Of a stretch of DNA of 64,000 nt, positions 53,755 to 63,070 are shown piece by piece. Position 1 is the stretch's first letter, and the number at the start of each line of letters is the position of its first letter. The notes beneath the pieces were generated by a model. The model did no database searches, was not told the DNA's origin, and worked only from the letters and a program-made list of their open reading frames with translations. The position numbers and the translations under genes are program-made. The DNA comes from Leptospiraceae bacterium (GTDB taxonomy: Bacteria; Spirochaetota; Leptospiria; Leptospirales; Leptonemataceae). Location of the stretch: assembly GCA_020441005.1 (NCBI GenBank), contig JAGRNA010000015.1:1-64000 (forward strand), written 5' to 3'.

Positions 53755-56700
53755 TTGATTTGTTGTTGGTAGATACCGTCCCAAATTTCAGGCTGATATT
53801 TTTTCAGCACCAGTACCCGGTCATAAATCAGCCGCGCGCAACTATCCACTGGAAAGTCGTTTAAGTAAGAGCGCCAGGCTCGGACCGCATCGGCCCAATT
53901 CGCCTTTTGATAGAGCTCGAAACACTCCCGATACTGTTTTTGCATTTCAGCTTTTTTACTGCGCACCTCGTCTGGATCAGAATTAAACACCTCATAAATA
54001 TTATGACTTCCCGTGCGCCCCTTCAGCTGTACACGGTCAATGAAGCGCAGATCCAGATTCTCCCGATGGCGCGTCGCATGGTGCACATCTTCGCTAATGA
54101 GTATGCTGGCCCCATACTCTTTGGTCAGGGATTCGATCCGGGCCGCTGTATTCACTACATCGCCCATCACGGTGGTATCGATGCGCTCCCGGGAACCAAT
54201 CACACCGATCATTCCAGGCCCACAATGGATGCCGATTCCGCTGCGCAAGGTTACGAGACCTTTGCGCTGGCGACGGTAATTCAATTTATGCATGGCGCGC
54301 TGCATGCCAATGGCGGCCCGTACGGCGTCATATTCAGAATGATCAAAGATGGCCATGATAGCATCGCCAATGTATTTATCCACAAATCCGTTGGATTGCC
54401 GAATCGGCAATTCCATAAATTTCAAATAATCATTCAGCAGCAAAAACAGATCGCTAGCCGTCATGCTTTCCGCCAAACTGGTAAAATTGCGGATATCAGC
54501 AAATAAAATTGCCAAATCTTCTTCCCGGGCCAGTCCGGGTTCCAGCTGCGCAACGTCCCCTTCGGCGAAACGATCCGTAAATTGACGGGGGATAAATTTC
54601 TCAAAGATATCGAGCGTCGACTGCATACGCTTGCGACTGGCCTGCTCTTGTTCAAACAAGCGTGCATTGGACATGGCAATTGCCGCCTGGATTGCGTAGT
54701 GCTCGACAATTTCCTGATCCTGTCCGGTAAAAACCGAACTGGCGGCATGATTATCCAGATAGAGAATGCCCTGTAAACGATCCTGATGTTTGATGGGCAC
54801 GACCAAAATGGATCGCATTTTTTGATTGCTGATGGAATCGGCCACCTGCCAGCGTTCCTCATTGCGCGCTTCGCGTGTAATAACGCTTTGCTCGGTTCGC
54901 AAGCAATAGTCGACAATCGTATGGCTCCAGGTCTGCCCTGCGACCGGGATTCCCTTACCAAGCGAATCCAGACTAAGACTGGCCTCCTCCTGATGATTCT
55001 GTTTGGCTCCATGTTCGGCGCACAAGAACAAATACCCATGCTGAGCACCCGTAATGCGCATGGCGCCCTGCAGCACTTCACGCAGCAAGCTCTTGCGATC
55101 CAGCATAGAAGAAATCTGGCGATTGATTTGCAGTAATTGATATAATTCGCGAGCAGCACCGCCCTGTTCGCTGAGACCGCTGGAGGATTGCTGTCGACTT
55201 TGCCCGTGCCAGGCGTGCAGCTCGCTACTGTAAATATCAGCCCAACCGCTGGCGCCCATGGTATGCATTTCTGCGATACAGTCCTGGGCGCGCTGCTCGG
55301 CTGTTTGGCGATCGCCCTGGCTCCATTCCAGCCGAGCTTGTTGAAAGGTAATATGTGCCTGTAGCAATGCCAGGTCGAGGCTAGCCGCTACCTTTTGGGC
55401 GTGCTCCAGCTGCTCGCGCGCCTTGTCCAGAAGACCCAGAGCCACATAGGACCGTAGAGCCTCCAGGGAAATCTCGGCGTCCTTGTACGGATCCGGTCGC
55501 CGCTTCAACTGCACTTGAGCCGATCCAAACCAGTCCAATGCGCCTTCATAATCATACATGCGGTTAGCCAAAACCATCCGGCCGAATATCGCTAATAAAT
55601 GGCCTCCCTGACGAGCGTCCCCGGCTTCACTACCCAGCAACTCGTCAAATATAGCCAGAGCTTGTTTATACTCTCCGCGCATGGCATGTACCCTGCCTCG
55701 ATGGGCCTCCAAAAAGCTGCGGGCCATGGGGGTCATCTCGGCCACAACGCTTTCCATGTTTGCGTTTTGAAATTCAAAATCACTAAAGCGCCCCGACTCG
55801 ATTTCCAGCATGCGCATGGCAAAGTAGGTACGCAGCGTCGCGCTCCCGTTTTCATGGAGATCAAATGCCTCGCCTGCCTTTTGAATCCAGTCCCTGGCCT
55901 CGCCAAATTTGCCCAGGTAGGCTAGCAGATTTACCATGATCGTCAGCACCCGATCGAGCTCCCCCAGCCTTTGTTCACGAATGGAGCAATCCAGTACCTC
56001 TGTCAAAATCGCCACTCGTCGTTGATAGTCCAGACCGGTAGGTACAATGCCCAGCAGGCTGAGTCCCTGTAGATAGAAATGCCGGCTTTCTCCCTGCAAG
56101 TCGCGCCCGATGCGCACCACCTCTTCCGCATGACTACGCAATTCCCCCCGATTACCGGTCAAAAAGGCGTGATTGGCCTGTAAATAATGCAGCCGCAGCT
56201 GCCAGAAAGCCTGGTCTAGCTGCAAGGACTGTAAGCCGGCAATGTCGGCGGCCATGCTGCGGGCATCGGGATGAATATTATAATTAAAGAGCGCCGAACA
56301 AAACAGAATATCAAATTGCAATTCTTTTTGCAAGGCATCCGCCCTTCCGCCCCGCACCAGCTCGGCCGCCAAATTATAATATAGTTGAGCTTCTCGGCTG
56401 CTCCAGTTCTCATCCTGATTCAGGCGGCCGGCCTTGAAATAGTACTGAGCCGTTTTGTTGTAATCCTGAGCGCTTTGATAGTGATAAGCTAGATCATAAA
56501 CAGTATTAGGGTTGTGTCGCAAAAAATTGCGCTTCAAAAACACGGCAATCGTGCGATGCATGCGGTTACGCGCATCCAGATCAATGGACTCATGCAGCTG
56601 CCTGCGCAGCGCCATATCGCGAAAGGAATACAGCTGATCGGCATTCAGGCTCAGGATACCGGTATTGCGCGCTTTGTCCAGTGTCTGTAGCACTTGCTGA

Positions 56701-58670
56701 TTATGCAAGGCCAGGTTTTCAAGCTCCTTTAGACTGGTGACCTGCCGCTCTTCCAACAAGGATTGTAGCGATTGGATACTGAAAGCCCGCTGAAAGATTG
56801 CCCCGCGCTTCAGTATTTCCAGCTCATCAGGCGTAAATGAACGCAACACGGCAAGGTGATCCTGATTGGCGCTGCTAGAAAGCAGGTCGGCCAGGCGGTC
56901 AAAGTCGCACTGCCAGGCCAGGCTACGCTCCTCGTAATATAAAATTTGCTGATCGACCATGTCCTGCAGCATGGTGCGCAACCGCCGCGGATTCCCGCCG
57001 CTGGCATCCATGAGCGGATCCAGCAGGCGCGTCAAATCGATCAAGGAGTTGGAAAAAAGGCTTTGGAGCAGCGCCGCCAGATGGTGATGCGACAGGGGAG
57101 TGAGCGCAATCTCGCGCGTATGCCTGTCCTCCAGAATCTGCTTTACCAGCGAGCGGTAACGCCCACTAAGCAGTTCCCGATTGTAGGTGGCAACGATCAA
57201 CAGCCGCTTGGCCTTCATACTTTGGCTCAGCTGGTGCAGCAAGTGCAACGAGCTTTCATCGATGAAGTGCAAACCGTCAATTAAAAGCAGAACCTGCTGG
57301 CCGCGTTTATAATAAAATCGGACCAATTTCTGACAGGTTTGCAAAATCCGGTCCGCGTCCCGGCTGCCAACATCCATCGGGCCCTGTTCAAGCCATCGCT
57401 CCAGTTCCGGCAAGAATTGCAGGAGAATCTGTACATCAGCTCCCAGATCATGCTGCAAGTCCTGCAACAATTGTTGTTGGGCGTCCGGATCCAGGCTCTC
57501 CAGGTGTTCAATGAATCCGCGCAAGATTCCGCCCAGCCCGCTATAACTGGCCATGTTCTCGCTTTGATGCGGTCGAAAGAAAATGTTTTTGCGATGGGAA
57601 TGCACCTGCGAGCGATTGAAAAACTCGCGCAAGAGACTGCTTTTGCCCAGACCGCGCGCCGATTCAATTAGTACTATTTTTTCATGACTTTGTAGCAAGA
57701 ACTGCTCAAGATCGCCCAGTACGCGCTCCCGGCCGATGAGCGGATTTTCCGCCGGGAAGCTGATGGAATGATCCTCCTGCGCCACCGGAAAATCGATTAC
57801 GGCACGCTCATCGCGCTGCAAGATACGCTGCATATGCTCCAGATCACGTTGAAACCCGGCTGCGCTGGAATAGCGCTCTGCAGGCTCCTTGGCCAGCAGC
57901 TTGAGAATGGCTGCGCATAGGGCCGGCGGCAAATCGGCGCGCAGGGCGGCCGGCGTCTGCGGCACCTGGGCCAGATGCTGGTGCGTCAATATGGCCGGGT
58001 CGCTGGCTTCAAAGGGCAGACGACCCGTGCAAAGCTCCCAGGCAATGATGCCCATTGAATACAAATCGGAGCGATGATCGATAATTTTTTTTAGTATTCC
58101 GGTCATCTCAGGCGCCATGTAAGCCAGGGTGCCGGTAAATTGACGCGGTTGGTATTCCATTAAATGTGAGAGTCCAAAATCTAGGATGCGCAACTGGGGC
58201 TCACCCTGCGGCTGTTCCTGCGTCAGGATATTCGTGCATTTCAAATCATTGTGTAAAATGGAATGATTATGCACATACTGTAAGGCAAAGGCCAGCTGCC
58301 TCAGAATGGCCAGAATCGTTTTGAGCGGCGGATTGGGGTGCTGCCGTATCCATTCTTTCAGGGTAGAGCCTTCCTGCCAGGCGGTCACAATGCCGTAGTG
58401 CTCGTCCTTTTCAATGAAACCAAAATAGGGTATGACCCCGGGATGCTTGAGTTCGGCTAGTATGCCCGCCTCCTGGCGAAAGCGCAACAAAGCCTCCAGG
58501 GGATACTGCTGTCGTTTGATGTCGATCAGCTTGAGGGCGCAGGGTCGGTTGTGCCATTCGTCCACCACCTGGTAGACCACTCCGGCGCTGCCCTCCCCGA
58601 GGCTGCGTTTGACCCGATAGCGATCTAAAAACAGTTGCTCCGCTTGCAGATATAGCATGGCGGGATCCAT
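53751..58670 (-). CDS. Ser/Thr kinase-AAA-TPR-GAF-adenylate cyclase
   Basis: A 1639-residue cytosolic signalling protein. Kinase domain: GEGSAGVVY (25-33), K47, HNDLKCTN (140-147, catalytic D142) and DFG (164-166). ATPase: SARGLGKSS (337-345) and LLLIDGLHF Walker B. A TPR-like helical region spans roughly 700-1150. A GAF domain covers about 1190-1340, and a class III cyclase starts near 1383 with metal Asp D1392 and D1436, K1432, D1504 and R1511, so adenylate cyclase activity with ATP as substrate is expected. A basic tail of about 110 residues ends the protein. The kinase site appears intact, although HND replaces HRD. Similar fusions are common in Leptospira. ATG 58670 has no ribosome site. 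Confidence 0.87.
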   Translation of the reverse strand: MDPAMLYLQAEQLFLDRYRVKRSLGEGSAGVVYQVVDEWHNRPCALKLIDIKRQQYPLEALLRFRQEAGILAELKHPGVIPYFGFIEKDEHYGIVTAWQEGSTLKEWIRQHPNPPLKTILAILRQLAFALQYVHNHSILHNDLKCTNILTQEQPQGEPQLRILDFGLSHLMEYQPRQFTGTLAYMAPEMTGILKKIIDHRSDLYSMGIIAWELCTGRLPFEASDPAILTHQHLAQVPQTPAALRADLPPALCAAILKLLAKEPAERYSSAAGFQRDLEHMQRILQRDERAVIDFPVAQEDHSISFPAENPLIGRERVLGDLEQFLLQSHEKIVLIESARGLGKSSLLREFFNRSQVHSHRKNIFFRPHQSENMASYSGLGGILRGFIEHLESLDPDAQQQLLQDLQHDLGADVQILLQFLPELERWLEQGPMDVGSRDADRILQTCQKLVRFYYKRGQQVLLLIDGLHFIDESSLHLLHQLSQSMKAKRLLIVATYNRELLSGRYRSLVKQILEDRHTREIALTPLSHHHLAALLQSLFSNSLIDLTRLLDPLMDASGGNPRRLRTMLQDMVDQQILYYEERSLAWQCDFDRLADLLSSSANQDHLAVLRSFTPDELEILKRGAIFQRAFSIQSLQSLLEERQVTSLKELENLALHNQQVLQTLDKARNTGILSLNADQLYSFRDMALRRQLHESIDLDARNRMHRTIAVFLKRNFLRHNPNTVYDLAYHYQSAQDYNKTAQYYFKAGRLNQDENWSSREAQLYYNLAAELVRGGRADALQKELQFDILFCSALFNYNIHPDARSMAADIAGLQSLQLDQAFWQLRLHYLQANHAFLTGNRGELRSHAEEVVRIGRDLQGESRHFYLQGLSLLGIVPTGLDYQRRVAILTEVLDCSIREQRLGELDRVLTIMVNLLAYLGKFGEARDWIQKAGEAFDLHENGSATLRTYFAMRMLEIESGRFSDFEFQNANMESVVAEMTPMARSFLEAHRGRVHAMRGEYKQALAIFDELLGSEAGDARQGGHLLAIFGRMVLANRMYDYEGALDWFGSAQVQLKRRPDPYKDAEISLEALRSYVALGLLDKAREQLEHAQKVAASLDLALLQAHITFQQARLEWSQGDRQTAEQRAQDCIAEMHTMGASGWADIYSSELHAWHGQSRQQSSSGLSEQGGAARELYQLLQINRQISSMLDRKSLLREVLQGAMRITGAQHGYLFLCAEHGAKQNHQEEASLSLDSLGKGIPVAGQTWSHTIVDYCLRTEQSVITREARNEERWQVADSISNQKMRSILVVPIKHQDRLQGILYLDNHAASSVFTGQDQEIVEHYAIQAAIAMSNARLFEQEQASRKRMQSTLDIFEKFIPRQFTDRFAEGDVAQLEPGLAREEDLAILFADIRNFTSLAESMTASDLFLLLNDYLKFMELPIRQSNGFVDKYIGDAIMAIFDHSEYDAVRAAIGMQRAMHKLNYRRQRKGLVTLRSGIGIHCGPGMIGVIGSRERIDTTVMGDVVNTAARIESLTKEYGASILISEDVHHATRHRENLDLRFIDRVQLKGRTGSHNIYEVFNSDPDEVRSKKAEMQKQYRECFELYQKANWADAVRAWRSYLNDFPVDSCARLIYDRVLVLKKYQPEIWDGIYQQQIK

Positions 58671-58704
58671 CTAAAGGATGGACAAAGGAACCGAAAGTCT
58701 TTTT

Positions 58705-60216
58705 TCAGCTTTTTCGGAAGAGGCCCTTGACGCGCTGCCAAAGACCGGACTGTTTTGGGCTGTTGGTTTTGTAATTCTTGGGGCGATAGCTGGTATCAGC
58801 AGGCCTGGCCGGCGCGGGCCGGGTCCGTTTTCCTTTGGGGCCTGAGGCTTGGCGTTCCTCAGTAGCGCCCACCTCGACCAGCTGCTCGTCCCTGGTTCTG
58901 TCTTTACCAGAGCGCCGATTACGCCGCCGCTTCTTTTTATTCTGATTCGCGCCGGCTTCCGCAGTGGCCGGTCGATCGGATTTTGGGCCGCGGCCGCGCG
59001 GTTCCTGCGCGGCTTGTCTTTTTTCGGAGGGCTCTTTGGGGGATGGTCGACCCTGATGAGGATCCTGAAAGCGCTGAAACGAACCCCCCGGTTTATTAAA
59101 CCAGGCCGCATTCATCTCACCGGCCGGTATCTCCTGACCAATGTAACGCTTGATGCGGGGCAGATTCTCGTAGTCCTCTTCGCTGCAATAACTAATACTG
59201 CAGCCGCTCTTGCCGGCGCGAGCTGTGCGCCCGATCCGATGCACATAGGACTCCGCGTCCTGCGGCAGGTCAAAATTGATCACATGGGTGACATCATCCA
59301 CATCCAATCCGCGACTAGCCACATCAGTCGCCACCAGTACCTGGTAATGGCCCAGCTTAAAGTCCTTCAAGAGACGCAGGCGTTTTTTTTGATCCAGCAG
59401 CGAAGACAGCCCGGTGGCCGCAATGCCGTAACGATGCAGTTGTTTGACAATCCGTTCTACCGCATGTTTATAATTGCTGAACACAATCACTCGCGGATCG
59501 GTCAGGGCCAGGATCTGATTGACCAGATAGATTTCTTTTTCATCCCGACCCAAATGGAGCAACTGCTGATCGATTTTGTCGACGGCCACGCTTTCGCTTT
59601 CAATGCGTACCTCGACCGGATTGTGCATAAAATCGGCGGCCAATCGCATAATATAGTACGACAGGGTGGCTGAAAACAGGAAGGTGCGCGCCGCCTCGGG
59701 CACATGGCGCATGATATAGCGCACATCGCGAATAAAGCCCATGTCCAGCATGCGATCGGCTTCATCCAGCACCAGAAAACGCAGATCACCGGTATTGATC
59801 TTGCCCTGCTTCATAAAATCAATCAAGCGACCAGGCGTGGCCACAATCAGGGAGGGCTTTGCGGCCAAACGTCGTTCCTGTTTGTTATAATCCTCGCCGC
59901 CGTAAATGGCCACCACCCGCGTTTCATGAAACTGACACAGGCGCTCCGCTTCTTCAGCGATTTGCAGGCACAGCTCGCGAGTCGGCGAAACAATCAGGGC
60001 ATGAATGCCCTCCTGCGGATTGGCCAGTAAATCATGCAACAAAGGCAACAGGAAGGCCACCGTCTTGCCGGTGCCAGTCTGCGATACACCGGCAATATCA
60101 CGGCCCTCTATGCCTGGCTGCCAGCATTGTTCCTGAATGGGAGTAAGTTCGCTGAAACCCATGGCCAGGATAGCCTTTTGAATGTCCGGGTGCAGCGACA
60201 GTTCGTCGAATCTCAT
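58705..60216 (-). CDS. DEAD-box RNA helicase with a basic tail
   Basis: RhlE/RhlB-type ATP-dependent RNA helicases remodel RNA in ribosome assembly and decay. From the ATG at 60216 (503 residues) there are SQTGTGKT (45-52), PTRELCLQ, VLDEADRMLD, FSATLS and HRIGRTARAGK. Residues about 375-503 form a Lys/Arg/Pro-rich tail (NKKKRRRNRRSGKDRTR) that probably binds RNA. Longer frames to 60258 add a non-conserved start. It is 34 bases upstream of the kinase-cyclase start, so they may be cotranscribed. Confidence 0.93.
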   Translation of the reverse strand: MRFDELSLHPDIQKAILAMGFSELTPIQEQCWQPGIEGRDIAGVSQTGTGKTVAFLLPLLHDLLANPQEGIHALIVSPTRELCLQIAEEAERLCQFHETRVVAIYGGEDYNKQERRLAAKPSLIVATPGRLIDFMKQGKINTGDLRFLVLDEADRMLDMGFIRDVRYIMRHVPEAARTFLFSATLSYYIMRLAADFMHNPVEVRIESESVAVDKIDQQLLHLGRDEKEIYLVNQILALTDPRVIVFSNYKHAVERIVKQLHRYGIAATGLSSLLDQKKRLRLLKDFKLGHYQVLVATDVASRGLDVDDVTHVINFDLPQDAESYVHRIGRTARAGKSGCSISYCSEEDYENLPRIKRYIGQEIPAGEMNAAWFNKPGGSFQRFQDPHQGRPSPKEPSEKRQAAQEPRGRGPKSDRPATAEAGANQNKKKRRRNRRSGKDRTRDEQLVEVGATEERQASGPKGKRTRPAPARPADTSYRPKNYKTNSPKQSGLWQRVKGLFRKS

Positions 60217-60395
60217 TGATGTTGACGTACACCTTCCAGGAGGATAGCGCCGTGTCAAAGCTATTTAACGGTCACCAGGGCGACAGTTTTGGCGATCCAA
60301 AGTGTGCGCATCGGTTGCCGCCAGTTTGCGGCCAGCCAGACAGCGGGTCGCGCATTAGTGGACGCGTGGCCAGAGTCCACTAGCGTGGCTTTCGG

Positions 60396-61925
60396 ATGCA
60401 AATGCCAGCCAAAGAGTTGCTCGTACCCACCCTGATTTGCCTGGTCTTTCTGGCTCTGGCTGTGTATGTGAGTCCTGGCGGCCGGGAACCGGGCGACAAC
60501 GGCATCAAGTTTATTCAGGCACGAGACCTGGTCCAAAATAACTACCAGAGCTTTCAGGCCCGCTATAAGGGGCTGCCGGTTGATCCAACTTACAAGTACT
60601 TTCCCATGGCCAATCTACCGGGCTATTTCATCCACAAAGTGGGGGATGCCTACTATTACGTTTTTCCCATCTTTCTAACGATCGTGATTGCTCCATTACT
60701 GCAACTCCTGGGCGTTCAGGGCCCTTATTTGATCACGACGTTGCCCCTGGCCGGACTGATTTTTTTACTATGGCATTGGAGCGCTCAGCTCGGTATGCGC
60801 TTTTCCACGCGCCTGGCCACCCTGCTGTTGATCTGCTGCGGCACAGCGATGCTACACTATGATCTGATCCTGTCGGAATACGGCCTGGCGCTGGCCCTGA
60901 CGAATAGCGCCTTGTTCCTGATCTGGAAGGCGATCCGGACGGACAGGCTGGCCCTCTTTATCCTGGCAGCCGTTCCCTTCGGATTGGTCGCCTTTGTGCG
61001 CCAGGAAACAGTGCTGCTGGCGCTTTTGCTTCCGGCCAACTACCTGCTGTTTTCCTTCCGCGAAGCGCGAGTCTGGCAGGCCGTGATCGCCTATGGCCTG
61101 ATTTTGACGGCGATGGTGGCGATGCAATTCGGCATTAACTACCAGATTTTCGGCGTCCCCCTGGGCTTGCGGCAATTGCAACAGATGGATGAGATGGGAC
61201 AGGGCTTCTTGCAAAGCCGCCTGGCCATGTTTATCGAAATCTTTTTTTACGGCCGCTTCTCGGTCGGCCTGCTTGCAGCCTTTCCCGTGCTACTGATCGC
61301 AGCCTTCCAATACAAGAAAGCCCGGACCCAAAGCCAGGCAACAAACATCCTGGCGCTGGCAGTTTTGGGCTACGCATTGCTGATCCCTCTAGCGACAGTC
61401 ACCTACCAGGGGGTTGGCTGGGGTCCGCGTTTCTTGCTGGTGATTCTGCCCTATTTGCTGCTTTACGCCATGCAATTGATTGATGGCGCCCTGCAGCAGC
61501 AAAAACACGCCTTGCTGAAAACCATTACCTACACGGCGATTGCCTATAGCGTGACCGGTTCGCTGATAGCTGCCAATCTGATGATTTTCAGCAATCGATT
61601 GCTACAATACAGCCATCGCTATATCGAACAGCATTCCCGTCCGGTGTTAATCTTTTTGCAGCCAGAGATGGTCACGAGCGCATTTGGGTTCCATGATTCC
61701 AAATACATGTTCACCCTGCGCAACCTGGATGATACCGCTGATTTACTGCAGCGCATCCGGCGCTTGCATCAGGACTCTGTTACCTTCATTGATCACCGGG
61801 GTCAGCTGCAAACAAAACTCGCCGAACTGCAAAAGAAATCCGGCAATCGACTGCAAACAGAGCAACTGCTCAATTGGGAACTGCGGGGACTGGGCGGTGA
61901 CCTGTTAAATGCCAGGATACGGTAG
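60396..61925 (+). CDS. Polytopic membrane protein, glycosyltransferase-like
   Basis: A 509-residue protein with about eleven hydrophobic helices, with an early GDNGIKFIQARDLV segment and an extracytoplasmic loop (NNYQSFQARYKGLPVDPTY), the form of GT-C lipid-linked-sugar transferases. Leptospira has a related annotated group (LA_3751/LA_3752 putative glycosyltransferases), which I name only from memory. The donor and acceptor are unknown. It diverges from the helicase gene and converges on srkA. ATG 60402 is an alternative start. Confidence 0.65.
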   Translation: MQMPAKELLVPTLICLVFLALAVYVSPGGREPGDNGIKFIQARDLVQNNYQSFQARYKGLPVDPTYKYFPMANLPGYFIHKVGDAYYYVFPIFLTIVIAPLLQLLGVQGPYLITTLPLAGLIFLLWHWSAQLGMRFSTRLATLLLICCGTAMLHYDLILSEYGLALALTNSALFLIWKAIRTDRLALFILAAVPFGLVAFVRQETVLLALLLPANYLLFSFREARVWQAVIAYGLILTAMVAMQFGINYQIFGVPLGLRQLQQMDEMGQGFLQSRLAMFIEIFFYGRFSVGLLAAFPVLLIAAFQYKKARTQSQATNILALAVLGYALLIPLATVTYQGVGWGPRFLLVILPYLLLYAMQLIDGALQQQKHALLKTITYTAIAYSVTGSLIAANLMIFSNRLLQYSHRYIEQHSRPVLIFLQPEMVTSAFGFHDSKYMFTLRNLDDTADLLQRIRRLHQDSVTFIDHRGQLQTKLAELQKKSGNRLQTEQLLNWELRGLGGDLLNARIR

Positions 61926-61954
61926 ATACCAGGCAAAAGGCATGGCCGGGCCCC

Positions 61955-63070
61955 TCAGTCCGGGTCTGACCCGTTATCCGTCCAGTCGTAAAAATAAGCG
62001 CTATTCTCCAGCGCCTCTGTATCGTCGTTTGCCTGCCATTCCGTTCCCCCGGCGTGGATGGTTGCATCGAGTGTGTGCGGTGCTACCGCGGACTGACAAG
62101 AATCCAGCTGATCGCGTAAATCCTGGCTCAGGTTTTGCCAGTACTCGCCGGTGTTAAAGTGTTCAAAGGCCTGCTGGAAGGCCGGATCATGCCAGCGTCG
62201 CGCGATCCAGGCGCTATAATGCACATAGCGCATAGCCCGCAGTATTTCGATCAAACCCAGCCAGCCCGGTTCAAAATCCCGAAACAATCGGTAGCCGTCC
62301 AACAGGGCATTTACAATCGGCTCTGATTCCACCAGCCGGCCAGGTAAAAGCATCCAGAAGTCCTGCACCGCCGGTCCCATCAGGCAATCATCAAAATCCA
62401 GAAAGAACCAGCCCTCGTTCGAATGCAGTAGATTGCCAATGTGACAGTCACCATGAATCCTTAGCAGCGGAATGTCGGCGGCAGCTTGTTCATAAAGCCT
62501 GGCCAGGTCCAGGGCGCTATCCTCAATCGCATGCCGATACTCTGGCGCCGGCCAGTCGTTTTCCAGCAAATACTGCAAGGGTTCAATGAGGTAGCTTTGC
62601 TGGTTCAAAATCAAGCGGCCATTGCTTTGAAAGGCCGTGCGCGCCCCGACATTATGAATGCGTCCCAACAGACGGCCCAGTTCAGTGGCCTGCCGCACTC
62701 CGAGCTCATCCAGGCAGCGGCCGCCCGTGCGCCACCAAAGCGCGAAAAAAATACCGGCTTGTTCGTGCAGACTTTGCCCGTCTGCCAGTCGCAAGGGCGC
62801 GCATACCGGAATCTCATCGGCCTGGAGTTCGTATAAGAAATCATGCTCGGACTGGATCGCAGAGCGCGACCAGCGACCAGGACGATAAAACTTGACAACC
62901 ACATGCCGCCCGTCTTCCAGACGCACATCGTAGACCCGGTTCTCCAGACTATTGAGCTGCTCGCAATGTCCGCTGGACAGATAGCCCAGGCTTTCGACCG
63001 CGCTCAGGATATCCGCTGGCTGCAGGGCGGCAAAACTCTGCCGAAGGTGATGAGACTCAAGGTCGGACAC
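61955..63070 (-). CDS. srkA: Stress-response kinase A-like protein
   Basis: SrkA/YihE is an aminoglycoside-phosphotransferase-like Ser/Thr kinase that protects E. coli under envelope stress. The 371-residue protein has VVVKFYRPGRWS (ATP Lys), LRIHGDCHIGNLL (catalytic Asp, metal Asn) and FLDFDDCLMGPAVQD, all in family order. A 40-residue acidic tail (QANDDTEALENSAYFYDW) extends beyond the family. GTG 63070 is preferred; a TTG directly before it is the alternative. It overlaps lon by 14 bases, so it is probably coupled to lon. Confidence 0.88.
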   Translation of the reverse strand: MSDLESHHLRQSFAALQPADILSAVESLGYLSSGHCEQLNSLENRVYDVRLEDGRHVVVKFYRPGRWSRSAIQSEHDFLYELQADEIPVCAPLRLADGQSLHEQAGIFFALWWRTGGRCLDELGVRQATELGRLLGRIHNVGARTAFQSNGRLILNQQSYLIEPLQYLLENDWPAPEYRHAIEDSALDLARLYEQAAADIPLLRIHGDCHIGNLLHSNEGWFFLDFDDCLMGPAVQDFWMLLPGRLVESEPIVNALLDGYRLFRDFEPGWLGLIEILRAMRYVHYSAWIARRWHDPAFQQAFEHFNTGEYWQNLSQDLRDQLDSCQSAVAPHTLDATIHAGGTEWQANDDTEALENSAYFYDWTDNGSDPD

